This document shows, in pieces, positions 50,423-58,900 of a stretch of 64,000 nt of DNA. Made by a program: the position numbers and the translations under genes. Numbering within the stretch: position 1 is the stretch's first letter; each line of letters begins with the position of its first letter. Under the pieces are notes generated by a model that worked only from the letters and a program-made list of their open reading frames with translations, did not search any database and was not told the origin of the DNA. Location: NCBI RefSeq assembly GCF_000012505.1, contig NC_007513.1, positions 930,001 through 994,000 of the forward strand. Direction: 5' to 3'. The DNA is from Synechococcus sp. CC9902 (GTDB lineage Bacteria; Cyanobacteriota; Cyanobacteriia; PCC-6307; Cyanobiaceae).

Positions 50423-50557
50423 TTGGACTTTAGAATTCTTCTGGTTTTTGCTCCCATTTTTTTAGCCCTGGGCTGGGCTGGGTACAACATTGGCCGAGCC
50501 GCTCTAGGCCAAATTCAGCTAGCCATTCGCCAGTACAAGCAAAATACTTCAGACTGA
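50423..50557 (+). CDS. psbY: Photosystem II protein PsbY
   Basis: 44 residues with a TTG start at 50423 and CGGAG six bases upstream. One helix RILLVFAPIFLALGWAGYNI with the conserved GW and NIGRAALGQIQ segment, then QLAIRQYKQNTSD. PsbY is a low-mass single-helix subunit at the edge of photosystem II. Recognised by its size, DFRILLVF start and A-N-I-G-R-A-A...Q pattern. Followed closely by another small membrane gene. Confidence 0.82.
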   Translation: MDFRILLVFAPIFLALGWAGYNIGRAALGQIQLAIRQYKQNTSD

Positions 50558-50567
50558 AAAGAATACA

Positions 50568-50774
50568 ATGAATTGGAAAGCATTTCTATTTTCGACTGCA
50601 TACATTGTCATGTGTGTTGGTGTGTTGATTCTCGCTCGGCATGAATCTACGATTCAACCCGTTGGGCTCCTCATCGTAGCAATGGTCTTTACACCGCTCA
50701 TCATTTCAATTGTTGGAGGACTTCGTCTAGACTCTTTGCCACTGATCAAGGCAAAAGAATCAAAGCTGGATTAG
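50568..50774 (+). CDS. Two-helix membrane protein next to psbY
   Basis: 68 residues. Helices WKAFLFSTAYIVMCVGVLIL and PVGLLIVAMVFTPLIISIVG; short polar tail. Starts 10 bases after psbY, so cotranscribed. A perfect hairpin terminator follows at 50869. Confidence 0.65.
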   Translation: MNWKAFLFSTAYIVMCVGVLILARHESTIQPVGLLIVAMVFTPLIISIVGGLRLDSLPLIKAKESKLD

Positions 50775-50868
50775 TGGTCATATTAGTCATTGTTCATTTT
50801 TAATCATATTGTCGAGCGTTTCTTCATCGACAAGTCTTGGTCTTAGCATTCGGTTTTTTTCTACAATA

Positions 50869-50900
50869 AAAAGCTCCTCTAGGTAACTAGAGGAGCTTTT
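50869..50900. terminator. Strong bidirectional terminator between psbY operon and the IsiA/Pcb gene
   Basis: AAAAGCTCCTCTAG (50869-50882), loop GTAA, CTAGAGGAGCTTTT (50887-50900): perfect 14-pair stem with T runs on both strands, serving the plus operon and the minus antenna gene. Confidence 0.93.
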
Positions 50901-50936
50901 GTCTTGCGAAAGCGCACACTAAATCTTGTATGGATT

Positions 50937-51971
50937 TTAGCTTACTTTGGCAGTATCCATTGTTTCTAATGCTTGAGATACACTTTTAAAGTTGAATCCC
51001 ATACTGCGTAGTGCATGCCAAAAATGGCCTTGAAGGAAGAAGAATGCCAGATAGAAATGCGTATTGGCCAACCAGGCTCTTGCGGTGTGTCCATCGTTTA
51101 AGACTGCAGAAGTATCACTGAAGTATGGGGAGAATGCGAAATTGAGTTTCAAAGCCTCTCCATAAAACTCAACCGGATAGATCAGAGTGTTCTGTGCACA
51201 CCAGATACTGGTCACAAATCCCATCAGTGCTATCCCTGCCAGTGAATAAGACAGGATTGCTTCACCGGAATAAATCAAAATCTTTTTGAATGGCCCAAAT
51301 GGGCTTGAAATAATATGCCAAACCCCACCAATAGTGAGGATGAAAGCCAGAACGGCATGTCCTCCCATCACGTCCTCAAGGCTACTAATCGAGAGAAAAT
51401 TCGTCTGATAGCCCCAGACCATGCCTAGATCAATGTTGGGCTCAACTTGGCGAACGGCACCGATTGCAGTGTCATAGATGCCATGGTGTTTGGCCCATTC
51501 AACAAATGCAATAACACCCAATCCAAGAAAGATCAGATGATGGCCAAGGATAAATGTGAGTTTCTTGGCGTCGTCCCATTCAAAGTGAAAGTTTTGTGCT
51601 CGTCCCTCTGCGACGGATAAGTCTTTCGGGGCTCTGAGCGTATGCCAAATACCTGCTGCTCCCAACACCGCGGAAGAGACCAAATGAAAGGCTGCAATTG
51701 CAATGTATGGCTCTGTATTGGCAATTGTTGCACTCGCGTCGAGGCCTAATCCTAAAGACGCCATATGAGGTAAAAGGATTAATCCTTGGTCTCCCATAGG
51801 CAATGCACTGTTGTAACGAGCCAACTCAAAGAGAGTGAATGCACCGGCCCAAAACATGATGAGGCCAGCATGGGCGGCATGCGCCGCAATAAACGAGCCA
51901 GATCGTTTGGCTACTCCTGAATTTCCTGCCCACCAGTCATAGCTGACTGATGAATTCCCATAGGATTGCAT
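50937..51971 (-). CDS. IsiA/Pcb-type chlorophyll antenna (CP43-like)
   Basis: 344 residues from the ATG at 51971 (MQSYGNSSVSYDWWAGNSGV); an ATG at 52016 would add 15 residues. Six-helix chlorophyll-binding antenna. The family plan is exact: YDWWAGN, FIAAHAAHAGLIMFWAGAFT, LFELARY, PMGDQGLILLPHMASLGLGL, then LGHHLIFLGLGVIAFVEWAK, GGHAVLAFILTIGGVWHII and YLAFFFLQGHFWHALRSMGF. It lacks the large CP43 loop. IsiA-type proteins ring PSI during iron or light stress; no flavodoxin gene is beside it. The name cannot be settled without a tree. Confidence 0.95.
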   Translation of the reverse strand: MQSYGNSSVSYDWWAGNSGVAKRSGSFIAAHAAHAGLIMFWAGAFTLFELARYNSALPMGDQGLILLPHMASLGLGLDASATIANTEPYIAIAAFHLVSSAVLGAAGIWHTLRAPKDLSVAEGRAQNFHFEWDDAKKLTFILGHHLIFLGLGVIAFVEWAKHHGIYDTAIGAVRQVEPNIDLGMVWGYQTNFLSISSLEDVMGGHAVLAFILTIGGVWHIISSPFGPFKKILIYSGEAILSYSLAGIALMGFVTSIWCAQNTLIYPVEFYGEALKLNFAFSPYFSDTSAVLNDGHTARAWLANTHFYLAFFFLQGHFWHALRSMGFNFKSVSQALETMDTAKVS

Positions 51972-52356
51972 GTAAACAAACCATTGTGCTTCCACAGAGT
52001 ACGAATTAGTAACCATTTAATTGACGGCTGTTTACACTACTTTTCCTCCCTGAATCATTGGTTCAGCATTTTTCGACAATTGATACATGTCGTGGCATCG
52101 AGTTTCACATTGGTTTTTTATCCTTTCTTTCGCTCTTTATCTGTAGGTGCTTTTTGGTACGTCTTGATATATCTATTCTTACAATTAACTTTGTTTTTTT
52201 ATGCTGGTGAAGTCTTAGTTGTTTTCTTCATTGTTCCGTCCTTGCAGCTTGTTCGAGGTATTTCCTTGTTCCATTCACCACCAATCTCTTTTATGCTTCA
52301 TGGTTTGCTGCTGGTATTCCTTTTATGCACTCATTTCGAGGTAGGTTGATTTTTAA
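51972..52356. other. Regulatory region upstream of the IsiA/Pcb gene
   Basis: About 385 bases, strongly T-rich on the plus strand. Hydrophobic plus-strand frames here arise from the T runs. A GGAGG-like sequence (GGGAGGAAAAG on the minus strand, about 52042-52052) is too distant from the start codons. Promoter and stress-response elements should lie here, but none is clearly recognised. Confidence 0.35.
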
Positions 52357-52539
52357 TTAACTATTAAATCCCGTCTCCCATTCCTTGAACAAAGCCCGTG
52401 CTTCTTTGGTCTTTGAGATGGAGGATAGGTGAGCAATTCGACAGCGCCACCATACTCCGTAGTTATCATATGCAAATTCTAAAAATGTAGGTTCATTCCA
52501 TTTCTCGGGAAACGACTGCATGATTTTTAGTTTTTTCAT
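52357..52539 (-). CDS. Small hypothetical protein
   Basis: 60 residues from the ATG at 52539 (MKKLKIMQSFPEKWNEPTFL). Continues EFAYDNYGVWWRCRIAHLSS then KEARALFKEWETGFNS; Trp-rich alpha/beta protein. An upstream ATG at 52578 is possible. AT-rich. Function unknown. Confidence 0.6.
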   Translation of the reverse strand: MKKLKIMQSFPEKWNEPTFLEFAYDNYGVWWRCRIAHLSSISKTKEARALFKEWETGFNS

Positions 52540-52550
52540 TTCTACATTAG

Positions 52551-52790
52551 TTATCCATCTGCTCTTCGTTGCTGGCATTTGGTACTATTTATTTGCCATA
52601 TATCACTATCTTGGTATCCAAATAACTCTTTTGCTTGTGATTTAATATTTTGCGTGATGTTTCTGGTTGCATCGCTTTCTTGCGACAATGATTCTTGTCG
52701 AGTTGTCAATGTCTTTATAATCTGGATTTCTATTGTTTCGGAGTTCTGCCCAAAACTGTGTGAAAAAGGCTCAAGCTTGAGTGGCTTCAT
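52551..52790 (-). CDS. Possible small polar protein
   Basis: 79 residues: MKPLKLEPFSHSFGQNSETI, EIQIIKTLTTRQESLSQESD, then ATRNITQNIKSQAKELFGYQ. Polar helical product; the competing plus-strand frame (52579-52830) is hydrophobic and Cys-rich. It overlaps the frame of the gene at 52357-52578 slightly. Uncertain. Confidence 0.4.
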   Translation of the reverse strand: MKPLKLEPFSHSFGQNSETIEIQIIKTLTTRQESLSQESDATRNITQNIKSQAKELFGYQDSDIWQINSTKCQQRRADG

Positions 52791-53049
52791 TGCGGCTGAG
52801 GTTATTAATTGTTTTAGTCGTCAACAGTGATGTACCTCTTATTTCATGATCCTTAATGAGTCGATCAAATTGTCTGTTCAATCTTTGATACCCCCAGTTT
52901 AATCTCCGTTAAGAATGCCTTTCTGCGTCGCGGGCTTCCCTTGAGTTGCTGGCCCACTTTTTGGCGTTTTTTGGTCGTGATTTCTGCTTTAACCCGCTTG
53001 GCTGAGTAGAACGGAAAGAGGGCGGCAACTTTTGTTCGACTATTCCGCA

Positions 53050-53691
53050 ATGAATGGCCTGATTGTTCGGGGGAACGCTGATAATTTGCCACCGCTCGTT
53101 TGTATTTGTGGCGGTTCGGCAACCGGTAAGACTCATTTTGCGAATGGTCTGGTGCGTCATCTTGAATCTCTTGGGCTTACGGCCCTTCCCTTGCACTGCG
53201 ACAACTACTACCGAAGTCGGTACAAGCCTGATCCGATCGCTGGGTTTGACACCATCAATGCGATTGATACAGAGGCTCTTCTGGCCGATCTTCAAGCGGC
53301 AAGGAAGCGAACGCTCACCCGCTTACGTCGTTACGACATGGCCTCGCGCGTGGTCGATTACAAGCCCATTGATGAAAGTTTCCTCTCCGCTGGTTATGAC
53401 CTGATTGTTGTGGAGGGTGCCTACGGACCTCAAGCCATCCTTCCTCGAATTTTGATCGATGTAGTGGTGTATCTCGAAACACCACTTTGGCGTCGTATTT
53501 GGCGACGACTTCGCCGTGATGTTCGTGAGCGTGGGCGTTCTCCGATCTCTGTGCTCCACCAAACGTTTTGGCAAATGCTTCCTGGGGAACGCCGCTTCAT
53601 CGTTCCACTACGACAGCAGGCCCATGTTGTGGTGCGTGATCCTGTTAAAGGTTGCCGTGCGGTTTTGGCGCGGATCACCGGTCACGGCTAA
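53050..53691 (+). CDS. Uridine/phosphoribulokinase-like P-loop kinase
   Basis: 213 residues from the ATG at 53050. Walker [21 protein letters not shown], the substrate region [20 protein letters not shown] (typical uridine kinase D-x-YY), [13 protein letters not shown] and VVEGAYGP with the acidic Walker B-like Glu. [15 protein letters not shown] is the lid-type basic helix. Phosphorylates a nucleoside or sugar, exact substrate unknown. Start from ATG, since a TTG at 53032 would precede the P-loop fold by extra residues. Confidence 0.88.
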   Translation: MNGLIVRGNADNLPPLVCICGGSATGKTHFANGLVRHLESLGLTALPLHCDNYYRSRYKPDPIAGFDTINAIDTEALLADLQAARKRTLTRLRRYDMASRVVDYKPIDESFLSAGYDLIVVEGAYGPQAILPRILIDVVVYLETPLWRRIWRRLRRDVRERGRSPISVLHQTFWQMLPGERRFIVPLRQQAHVVVRDPVKGCRAVLARITGHG

Positions 53692-53714
53692 CAACGAGTC
53701 AGGTGGTTTTGATT

Positions 53715-53999
53715 ATGGCCTCGTACACGATCAGCATCGAAGGTGGTAGTAGCTTCGATTGCGAAGACGACGTCTACATTCTCGATGCCGCTGATGCGGC
53801 GGGTGTCGACTTGCCATCCTCCTGTCGAGCCGGTGCCTGTTCAACGTGCGCTGGAAAAATTCTCACCGGGTCTGTCGACCAATCCGATCAAAGTTTTTTG
53901 GATGACGATCAGATGGGTCAGGGCTATGCCCTGTTGTGCGTGAGTTATCCAACGGCAAATTGCACCATTCAGTCGGATAGCCAAAACGACTTCAACTAA
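53715..53999 (+). CDS. petF: Plant-type [2Fe-2S] ferredoxin
   Basis: 94 residues from the ATG at 53715 ([20 protein letters not shown]). Carries electrons from photosystem I. Cluster ligands in [14 protein letters not shown] (Cys-x4-Cys-x2-Cys) and LLCVSYP (fourth Cys), plus the [20 protein letters not shown] segment. Ends immediately next to the convergent nth stop (53999/54000). Main or secondary PetF cannot be decided; the divergent copy is at 45161. Confidence 0.95.
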   Translation: MASYTISIEGGSSFDCEDDVYILDAADAAGVDLPSSCRAGACSTCAGKILTGSVDQSDQSFLDDDQMGQGYALLCVSYPTANCTIQSDSQNDFN

Positions 54000-54653
54000 T
54001 CACGCTTTCTGCGTGATTACTGCTTTTCGTCGCTTGGGGAAGAGTTCTTTGCAGAGAGGGCAAATCGTTCCATTACATCCCCGTGCTGAGCAGTACTCCC
54101 TGCCGTAAAAAATGATTTGCAGGTGAAGTCGATTCCAGTGGCTTTTGGGAAAGAGTCGTTTGAGGTCTTGTTCTGTGGTGGAAACGGACGAACCATTGCT
54201 CAACCCCCAGCGTTGGGCAAGGCGGTGGATGTGAGTATCGACGGGAAAGGCAGGGACACCAAAGGCCTGGGACATCACAACGCTCGCCGTTTTGTGCCCC
54301 ACTCCTGGGAGTGCTTCGAGGGCCCTGAAGCTGTTGGGAACAGCCCCGTCATGCTCACTGATTAACAGTTCAGAGAGCCGGCGAACGTGTTTGGCCTTCG
54401 TTTTTGCCAAACCGAGTTGACGGATGAAGCTCAAAATTTCTGTTTCATCGAGAGCTGCCATCGCCTGTGGCGTTGGCCCTGCAGCAAAGAGTGCTGGTGT
54501 GACTTCATTCACCTTTTTGTCTGTGCACTGAGCACTCAGGAGAACTGCGATCAGAAGGGTGAACGGATCGGAGTGGTCTAGGGGGATGGGTGTTTCGGGG
54601 TAGTGCTGATTAAGTCGCTCCAAAACAAGCTGAGCCCGCTCTGCTTTGCGCAA
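54000..54653 (-). CDS. nth: Endonuclease III (base-excision DNA repair glycosylase)
   Basis: 217 residues. Removes oxidised pyrimidines and cleaves the abasic site. HhH motif ALPGVGHKTASVVMSQAFGV with catalytic Lys, then FPVDTHIHRLAQRWGL with catalytic Asp. The C-terminal cluster region GREYCSARGCNGTICPLCKE has Cys-x4-Cys-x4-Cys-x2-Cys, unlike the usual Cys-x6-Cys-x2-Cys-x5-Cys loop, so cluster geometry may differ. Confidence 0.95.
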   Translation of the reverse strand: MRKAERAQLVLERLNQHYPETPIPLDHSDPFTLLIAVLLSAQCTDKKVNEVTPALFAAGPTPQAMAALDETEILSFIRQLGLAKTKAKHVRRLSELLISEHDGAVPNSFRALEALPGVGHKTASVVMSQAFGVPAFPVDTHIHRLAQRWGLSNGSSVSTTEQDLKRLFPKSHWNRLHLQIIFYGREYCSARGCNGTICPLCKELFPKRRKAVITQKA

Positions 54654-54716
54654 GACAGTCCTGCATCACAAATGGCAACTTAGGCAGCCTGTGGCGTGGT
54701 GTGTTGGCACGATATC

Positions 54717-54754
54717 AACACAATATAGTATTAATTTTGAAACAATATTGTGTT
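54717..54754. promoter_or_regulatory. Candidate operator of the metal transporter operon
   Basis: AACACAATAT at 54717-54726 and its perfect reverse complement ATATTGTGTT at 54745-54754 are separated by 18 bases. It lies 65 bases before the mntC start, between the divergent nth and mntC genes. Position fits a metal-dependent repressor site, but no specific regulator can be named. Confidence 0.5.
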
Positions 54755-54818
54755 TGCATGTGTTCGCTCCTGGTTGCGATGCCTCCGTTGCAGCCATGTG
54801 GCAGACATAGTGGGTCGT

Positions 54819-55751
54819 ATGGCGATTCGTCTGATCTCAAGGGCTGCAGCTGTTGTGCTGGGTGTGGGTGTCATCGTTGCGGGTTGTGCTGATCGTTCCC
54901 GTGTATCTCGGGAAGATTCACGGCCACGGGTTCTCACCACATTCACCGTGCTCGCTGATTTGGCGCGCAATGTGGCTGGCGATCGCCTTCAGGTGCATTC
55001 GATTGTTAAGGAGGGAGCGGAAATTCATGGATATCAGCCCACGCCCAGTGATATCGAGCGGTCTGTTGGTGCAGATCTTTTAGTTGAGAATGGGTTGGGC
55101 CTCGAACTTTGGGCACGTCGTTTTACGGCTGCAGCAGGAGACATCCCCACCGTCACCTTGTCGGAAGGGATGGAGCCTCTTCTGATCCGCGAAGACGCTT
55201 ATGCCGGAAAGCCCAACCCCCATGCCTGGATGTCGCCGAAGCGGGCTATGGACTATGTCGATCGTCTTCGGGAGGCCTTCACCAATTTGGACCCGGATGG
55301 TGCGGAGGACTACGCCAATAACGCTGACGCCTACAACAAAAAACTTCAAGCCTTAGATGGTGAATTGCGTGAAGTTCTTGCCACCATCCCACCACAACAT
55401 CGAGTGTTGGTGAGCTGTGAAGGTGCTTTCACTTATCTCGCGACGGATTACGGACTCGAGGAAGCATTCCTATGGCCTGTTAATGCCGAAAGTGAGATCA
55501 CTCCGAAACGAATGGCTCGATTGATCAATACCGTGCGTGAGCGTGCAGTCCCTGCGGTGTTCTGCGAAAGCACCGTTAGTGATAAGGCTCAACGAGAAGT
55601 CGCGGCCGCAGCTAATTCTCGGTTTGGGGGGACGTTTTTTGTGGATTCACTTTCGAAGCCTGATGGCCCGGCGCCCACCCTCTTGGAATTGCAGCGTCAC
55701 AATGTGAAACTGATCCTTGATGGTTTAACAGACAGGGGGGAAGACGGTTGA
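54819..55751 (+). CDS. mntC: Metal ABC transporter solute-binding lipoprotein (Mn/Zn type)
   Basis: 310 residues from the ATG at 54819, with a lipoprotein signal peptide and lipobox VAGC (Cys at residue 23). Binds a divalent metal in the periplasm. The four ligand regions are seen: EIHGYQPTPSDIE (His), NPHAWMSPKRAM (His), VNAESEITPKR (Glu) and FFVDSLSKPDGPAPT (Asp). The lack of a His-rich loop favours Mn over Zn, a known trend in this family. Overlaps mntA by 4 bases. Confidence 0.93.
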   Translation: MAIRLISRAAAVVLGVGVIVAGCADRSRVSREDSRPRVLTTFTVLADLARNVAGDRLQVHSIVKEGAEIHGYQPTPSDIERSVGADLLVENGLGLELWARRFTAAAGDIPTVTLSEGMEPLLIREDAYAGKPNPHAWMSPKRAMDYVDRLREAFTNLDPDGAEDYANNADAYNKKLQALDGELREVLATIPPQHRVLVSCEGAFTYLATDYGLEEAFLWPVNAESEITPKRMARLINTVRERAVPAVFCESTVSDKAQREVAAAANSRFGGTFFVDSLSKPDGPAPTLLELQRHNVKLILDGLTDRGEDG

Positions 55752-56518
55752 TGCGCATCGACGCCGATCAACTCTGTGTTGACTACAACGGCACGGTGGC
55801 GCTGTATGACGCCAGTCTCCATTTGCCCGCTGGTTGTATATGTGGTCTTGTCGGGATGAATGGGGCTGGTAAGTCCACCTTGTTTAAGGCCCTAACAGGC
55901 TTCGTCCGACCTTCTCGGGGCTTGATTCGCATCAATGGCCGCAGTGTCAAAGAAGCCCAGCGTGAGCAAGCCGTTGCCTACGTCCCACAGAGCGAGGGAA
56001 TCGATTGTCAGTTTCCTGTCTCGGTTTGGGATGTGGTGATGATGGGTCGCTATGGCGCGATGAATTTCCTCAGGATTCCACGTGGGTCCGATCGTGTAGC
56101 CGTTCGACATGCCCTGGAACGAGTTGAGTTGTTGGAACTGCGCAACCGACCGATCGGCACCCTTTCCGGTGGTCAACGCAAGCGTGCATTTTTGGCTCGT
56201 GCCATTGCGCAGAGAGCAGATGTTCTTTTGTTGGATGAGCCTTTTAATGGAGTAGATGTAAGAACTGAGAAATTAATGGCCCAGTTATTTATTCAGTTTC
56301 GTGAAGAAGGTCGTACGATTTTGATTTCCACCCACGACCTCAGTCATGTGCGTGATTTCTGTGATTCAGTTGTCTTGATTAATAAAACTGTTCTTGCCTA
56401 TGGTGAAACGTCTGAAGTCTTTACTCCTGAGAATCTTGCTATGACCTTCGGAGGATTTCCTCCCAATTTGTTAACGGGTCATAGTTCTCCGGGTGATTCT
56501 GTCGAACCCTTGAATTAA
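55748..56518 (+). CDS. mntA: Metal ABC transporter ATP-binding protein
   Basis: 256 residues. Walker A LVGMNGAGKSTLFKALTG, signature GTLSGGQRKRAFLARAIAQR, Walker B VLLLDEPFNGVD and H-loop ISTHDLSHVRDF. Start ATG overlaps the mntC stop by 4 bases. Drives import of the metal captured by MntC, with the permease encoded at 57969. The order C-A then an inverted gene before B is unusual for a single operon. Confidence 0.93.
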   Translation: MMRIDADQLCVDYNGTVALYDASLHLPAGCICGLVGMNGAGKSTLFKALTGFVRPSRGLIRINGRSVKEAQREQAVAYVPQSEGIDCQFPVSVWDVVMMGRYGAMNFLRIPRGSDRVAVRHALERVELLELRNRPIGTLSGGQRKRAFLARAIAQRADVLLLDEPFNGVDVRTEKLMAQLFIQFREEGRTILISTHDLSHVRDFCDSVVLINKTVLAYGETSEVFTPENLAMTFGGFPPNLLTGHSSPGDSVEPLN

Positions 56519-56597
56519 CCGTCAAGCCGATCATTTCCTTGTTGATTCATATTCGTTAATCAAAGATTCTGTTCGGACTTGCTTTGGGAAGCGATGC

Positions 56598-57959
56598 TCA
56601 ATCACCATTCATCAAGTGGTTGAGCGATTGTTGTAGGTCAGCCATGAATTGTTGTACGGCTTGGCGACGGTTGTGGCGATAGGACGGCAACCGCGGCAGG
56701 ACTGCCATGGGTTCCCCCAAGCTCAATTCCACCCGTTGAGGCCCTAAGGACGGAGCGCTCTTCCATGGGCGATCCTCAATCCAACCAATCGTTTCTTCCA
56801 CCAACAGAAGCATTTCTGCTAATCGGTCGAAATTAGCTTCATCGCTAATGGATTGGCCGGTCACGCAAATGAAGTGCTCCACCAGCCGCATGCGACTGAG
56901 TTGGAGGTCTGCTTCTCTGGCCTCCCAGTCGGCAATGCTGCGTTCAAGGGGGGGCAGTTGCTCAAGACCCTCGCGATAGATCCGATCCCAAGCCGCCTGT
57001 TCGATGCGTCGACAGCGCTCCTGCAACGTGCCCGCAGCTTTTAAACCGAAATGGGATTCGGCTTTGGATAATCCATGCAAGCGGTAGCTCGTGATGCGAT
57101 TGACCAATGGCTGGTCTGGTTCATGCTGCAGCCGCTCCAAGTGTTCAAGGGTGTTGATCAGGGCGTCACCGATCCGCAGAAATCGCTGACGATGCACTTG
57201 GTGGGGGTCATCCCATGCCTCATTCAGTGGTTCTCCCTGAACCCCAAGATGGCGTTCAAGAGCCTGAAGACGAGCATCAAGAGCGGACCAGTTCTGCTGC
57301 CTCCAGCTGTAGATCAGGCTGACGGGGAGCACCTGAAGGTTGTGGGTCTGCCCACTTTTTTCGAGATCCTCGGCCGCCCAAAAGGCCAGTTGTGCAACCC
57401 CCGGTTCTAGGGGGGCCATTTCACTCGAGAGATTGTTGGTGGCGCCTTCAGGGGCAATCACGAGGGGGTAGCGACCCTGGGCTAGGACCTGACGCGCTTC
57501 GGCCAGAGCGGGACGGTCGAGTCGTCCTCTGTGAATGGCAATCCCGCCACAACGTTGCAGGAGCCAGCCAATCAAGGGTCCTGCCCAAATTGGAATCCCA
57601 CGGTCGTACAAAAAACGAAGTTCCACAGGGCGAGCCAGTGGACTGTTGCGTTGGCGAGCTGTGTTGGCTGCCCGGTTCCAAAAAAGATCAGCCAGCACGA
57701 GTGGATCCCGAGTGCTGGGATGCCGAAAGGCGATCAAGAGGGTGGTTTCACCGGCTTGGTGCGCTTGAAATGCTTTGGCTAAGCCTTCGGCTGCATTCCC
57801 ATTGCGGACCTCTAACCCTTGGACGCGAAAGACCAGAGGTAAAAGTCGACGGACAAGGCTCTGGACCGGACGACTGGACCGGGTGGGCAATCGTCTTAAG
57901 GCAGGACGAGCGAATTGGGTTGAGACGCGGGGCATCGTGCCTGCGGGTGACACGCCCAT
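56598..57959 (-). CDS. PlsC-type 1-acyl-glycerol-3-phosphate acyltransferase
   Basis: 453 residues from the ATG at 57959 (MGVSPAGTMPRVSTQF), longer than typical PlsC because of a C-terminal 200-residue helical region. The acyltransferase box is diverged: AFRHPSTRDPLVLADLFWNR in place of HxxxxD, GGIAIHRGRLDRPALAEARQ, then VIAPEGATNNLSSEMAPLEP (PEG motif). It lies between mntA and mntB in the opposite orientation, with its start only 9 bases from mntB. Substrate unknown. Confidence 0.8.
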   Translation of the reverse strand: MGVSPAGTMPRVSTQFARPALRRLPTRSSRPVQSLVRRLLPLVFRVQGLEVRNGNAAEGLAKAFQAHQAGETTLLIAFRHPSTRDPLVLADLFWNRAANTARQRNSPLARPVELRFLYDRGIPIWAGPLIGWLLQRCGGIAIHRGRLDRPALAEARQVLAQGRYPLVIAPEGATNNLSSEMAPLEPGVAQLAFWAAEDLEKSGQTHNLQVLPVSLIYSWRQQNWSALDARLQALERHLGVQGEPLNEAWDDPHQVHRQRFLRIGDALINTLEHLERLQHEPDQPLVNRITSYRLHGLSKAESHFGLKAAGTLQERCRRIEQAAWDRIYREGLEQLPPLERSIADWEAREADLQLSRMRLVEHFICVTGQSISDEANFDRLAEMLLLVEETIGWIEDRPWKSAPSLGPQRVELSLGEPMAVLPRLPSYRHNRRQAVQQFMADLQQSLNHLMNGD

Positions 57960-57968
57960 ACTGATTCC

Positions 57969-58844
57969 ATGAACCTTCTCTTGGAACCCCTGAGTCACGC
58001 CTTCATGGTGCGTGCACTGTTGGTGAGTGCTCTGGTTGGTGGGGTTTGTGGGTTGCTGTCCTGCTACATGACGCTCAAAGGCTGGGCGCTGATGGGCGAC
58101 GCGGTATCCCATGCGGTGTTACCCGGTGTTGTGGTGGCCTATGCCCTTGGTCTGCCGTTTTCGCTTGGAGCGTTTGTGTTTGGGGTGGGTTCAGTCGCTG
58201 CCATTGGCTTTGTGAAGCAGAAGTCGCGCGTGAAGGAAGACACCGTGATCGGTTTGGTCTTCACCGGTTTTTTTGCCCTCGGTTTGGTGTTGGTGTCGAA
58301 AACGCGGAGCAATATTGATCTCACGCACATCCTGTTTGGAAATGTGCTCGGTATTAATGCGGCCGACATCATTCAAACCTTGCTGATTTCGCTCTTGGTT
58401 TTGGTGACGTTGTTGGTGTTTCGTCGGGATTTGATGCTGTTCTGCTTTGACCCCACCCATGCACGCTCGATTGGCATCAATACAGGGGTTTTGCATTACA
58501 TGCTGCTCGGACTGTTGTCCCTCGCGGCTGTTGCAGGATTGCAAACCGTTGGAATCATTCTTGTGGTGGCCATGTTGGTCACTCCTGGTGCCACGGCTTA
58601 CCTCTTGACCGATCGCTTTGATCGGATGACGTTGCTAGCAGTCACTAGCAGTGTCTTGTCGAGCTTGTTGGGGGTTTTCGTGAGCTATTGGACCGACAGC
58701 TCAACGGCTGGATGCATCGTGTTGGTGCAAACCGCCCAATTCCTCTTTGCTTTCTTGTTTGCTCCCCGGCATGGAGTGTTGCGGCGTTATGCAGTGATGC
58801 CGTCCCTCAGTGGTGACACCAACGATGAAGAGCGGCTTCGCTGA
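57969..58844 (+). CDS. mntB: Metal ABC transporter permease
   Basis: 291 residues, eight or nine predicted helices of the ABC-3 (ZnuB/MntB) family. Family segments include LVGGVCGLLSCYMTLKGWAL, MGDAVSHAVLPGVVVAYALG and VAMLVTPGATAYLLTDRFDR. Moves the metal through the membrane with MntA and MntC. Start ATG at 57969 lies 9 bases from the divergent acyltransferase ATG, so promoters must overlap coding sequence. Confidence 0.93.
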   Translation: MNLLLEPLSHAFMVRALLVSALVGGVCGLLSCYMTLKGWALMGDAVSHAVLPGVVVAYALGLPFSLGAFVFGVGSVAAIGFVKQKSRVKEDTVIGLVFTGFFALGLVLVSKTRSNIDLTHILFGNVLGINAADIIQTLLISLLVLVTLLVFRRDLMLFCFDPTHARSIGINTGVLHYMLLGLLSLAAVAGLQTVGIILVVAMLVTPGATAYLLTDRFDRMTLLAVTSSVLSSLLGVFVSYWTDSSTAGCIVLVQTAQFLFAFLFAPRHGVLRRYAVMPSLSGDTNDEERLR

Positions 58845-58900
58845 TCCCTTAATCAGTGGAATCCATCTGGTGTGGGGACAAAGACATGCTGACGTTGGGG

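Noticed and set aside
51966-52349. 127-codon plus-strand frame beside the IsiA/Pcb gene
   Set aside because: Hydrophobic only because the sequence is T-rich; it overlaps the start of the antenna gene and has no ribosome-binding site.
52579-52830. 83-codon plus-strand frame, Cys-rich and hydrophobic
   Set aside because: The minus-strand frame at 52551-52790 is more protein-like; neither is certain.
52865-53122. 85-codon basic minus-strand frame
   Set aside because: Overlaps the start of the uridine-kinase-like gene; basic content looks like antisense shadow.
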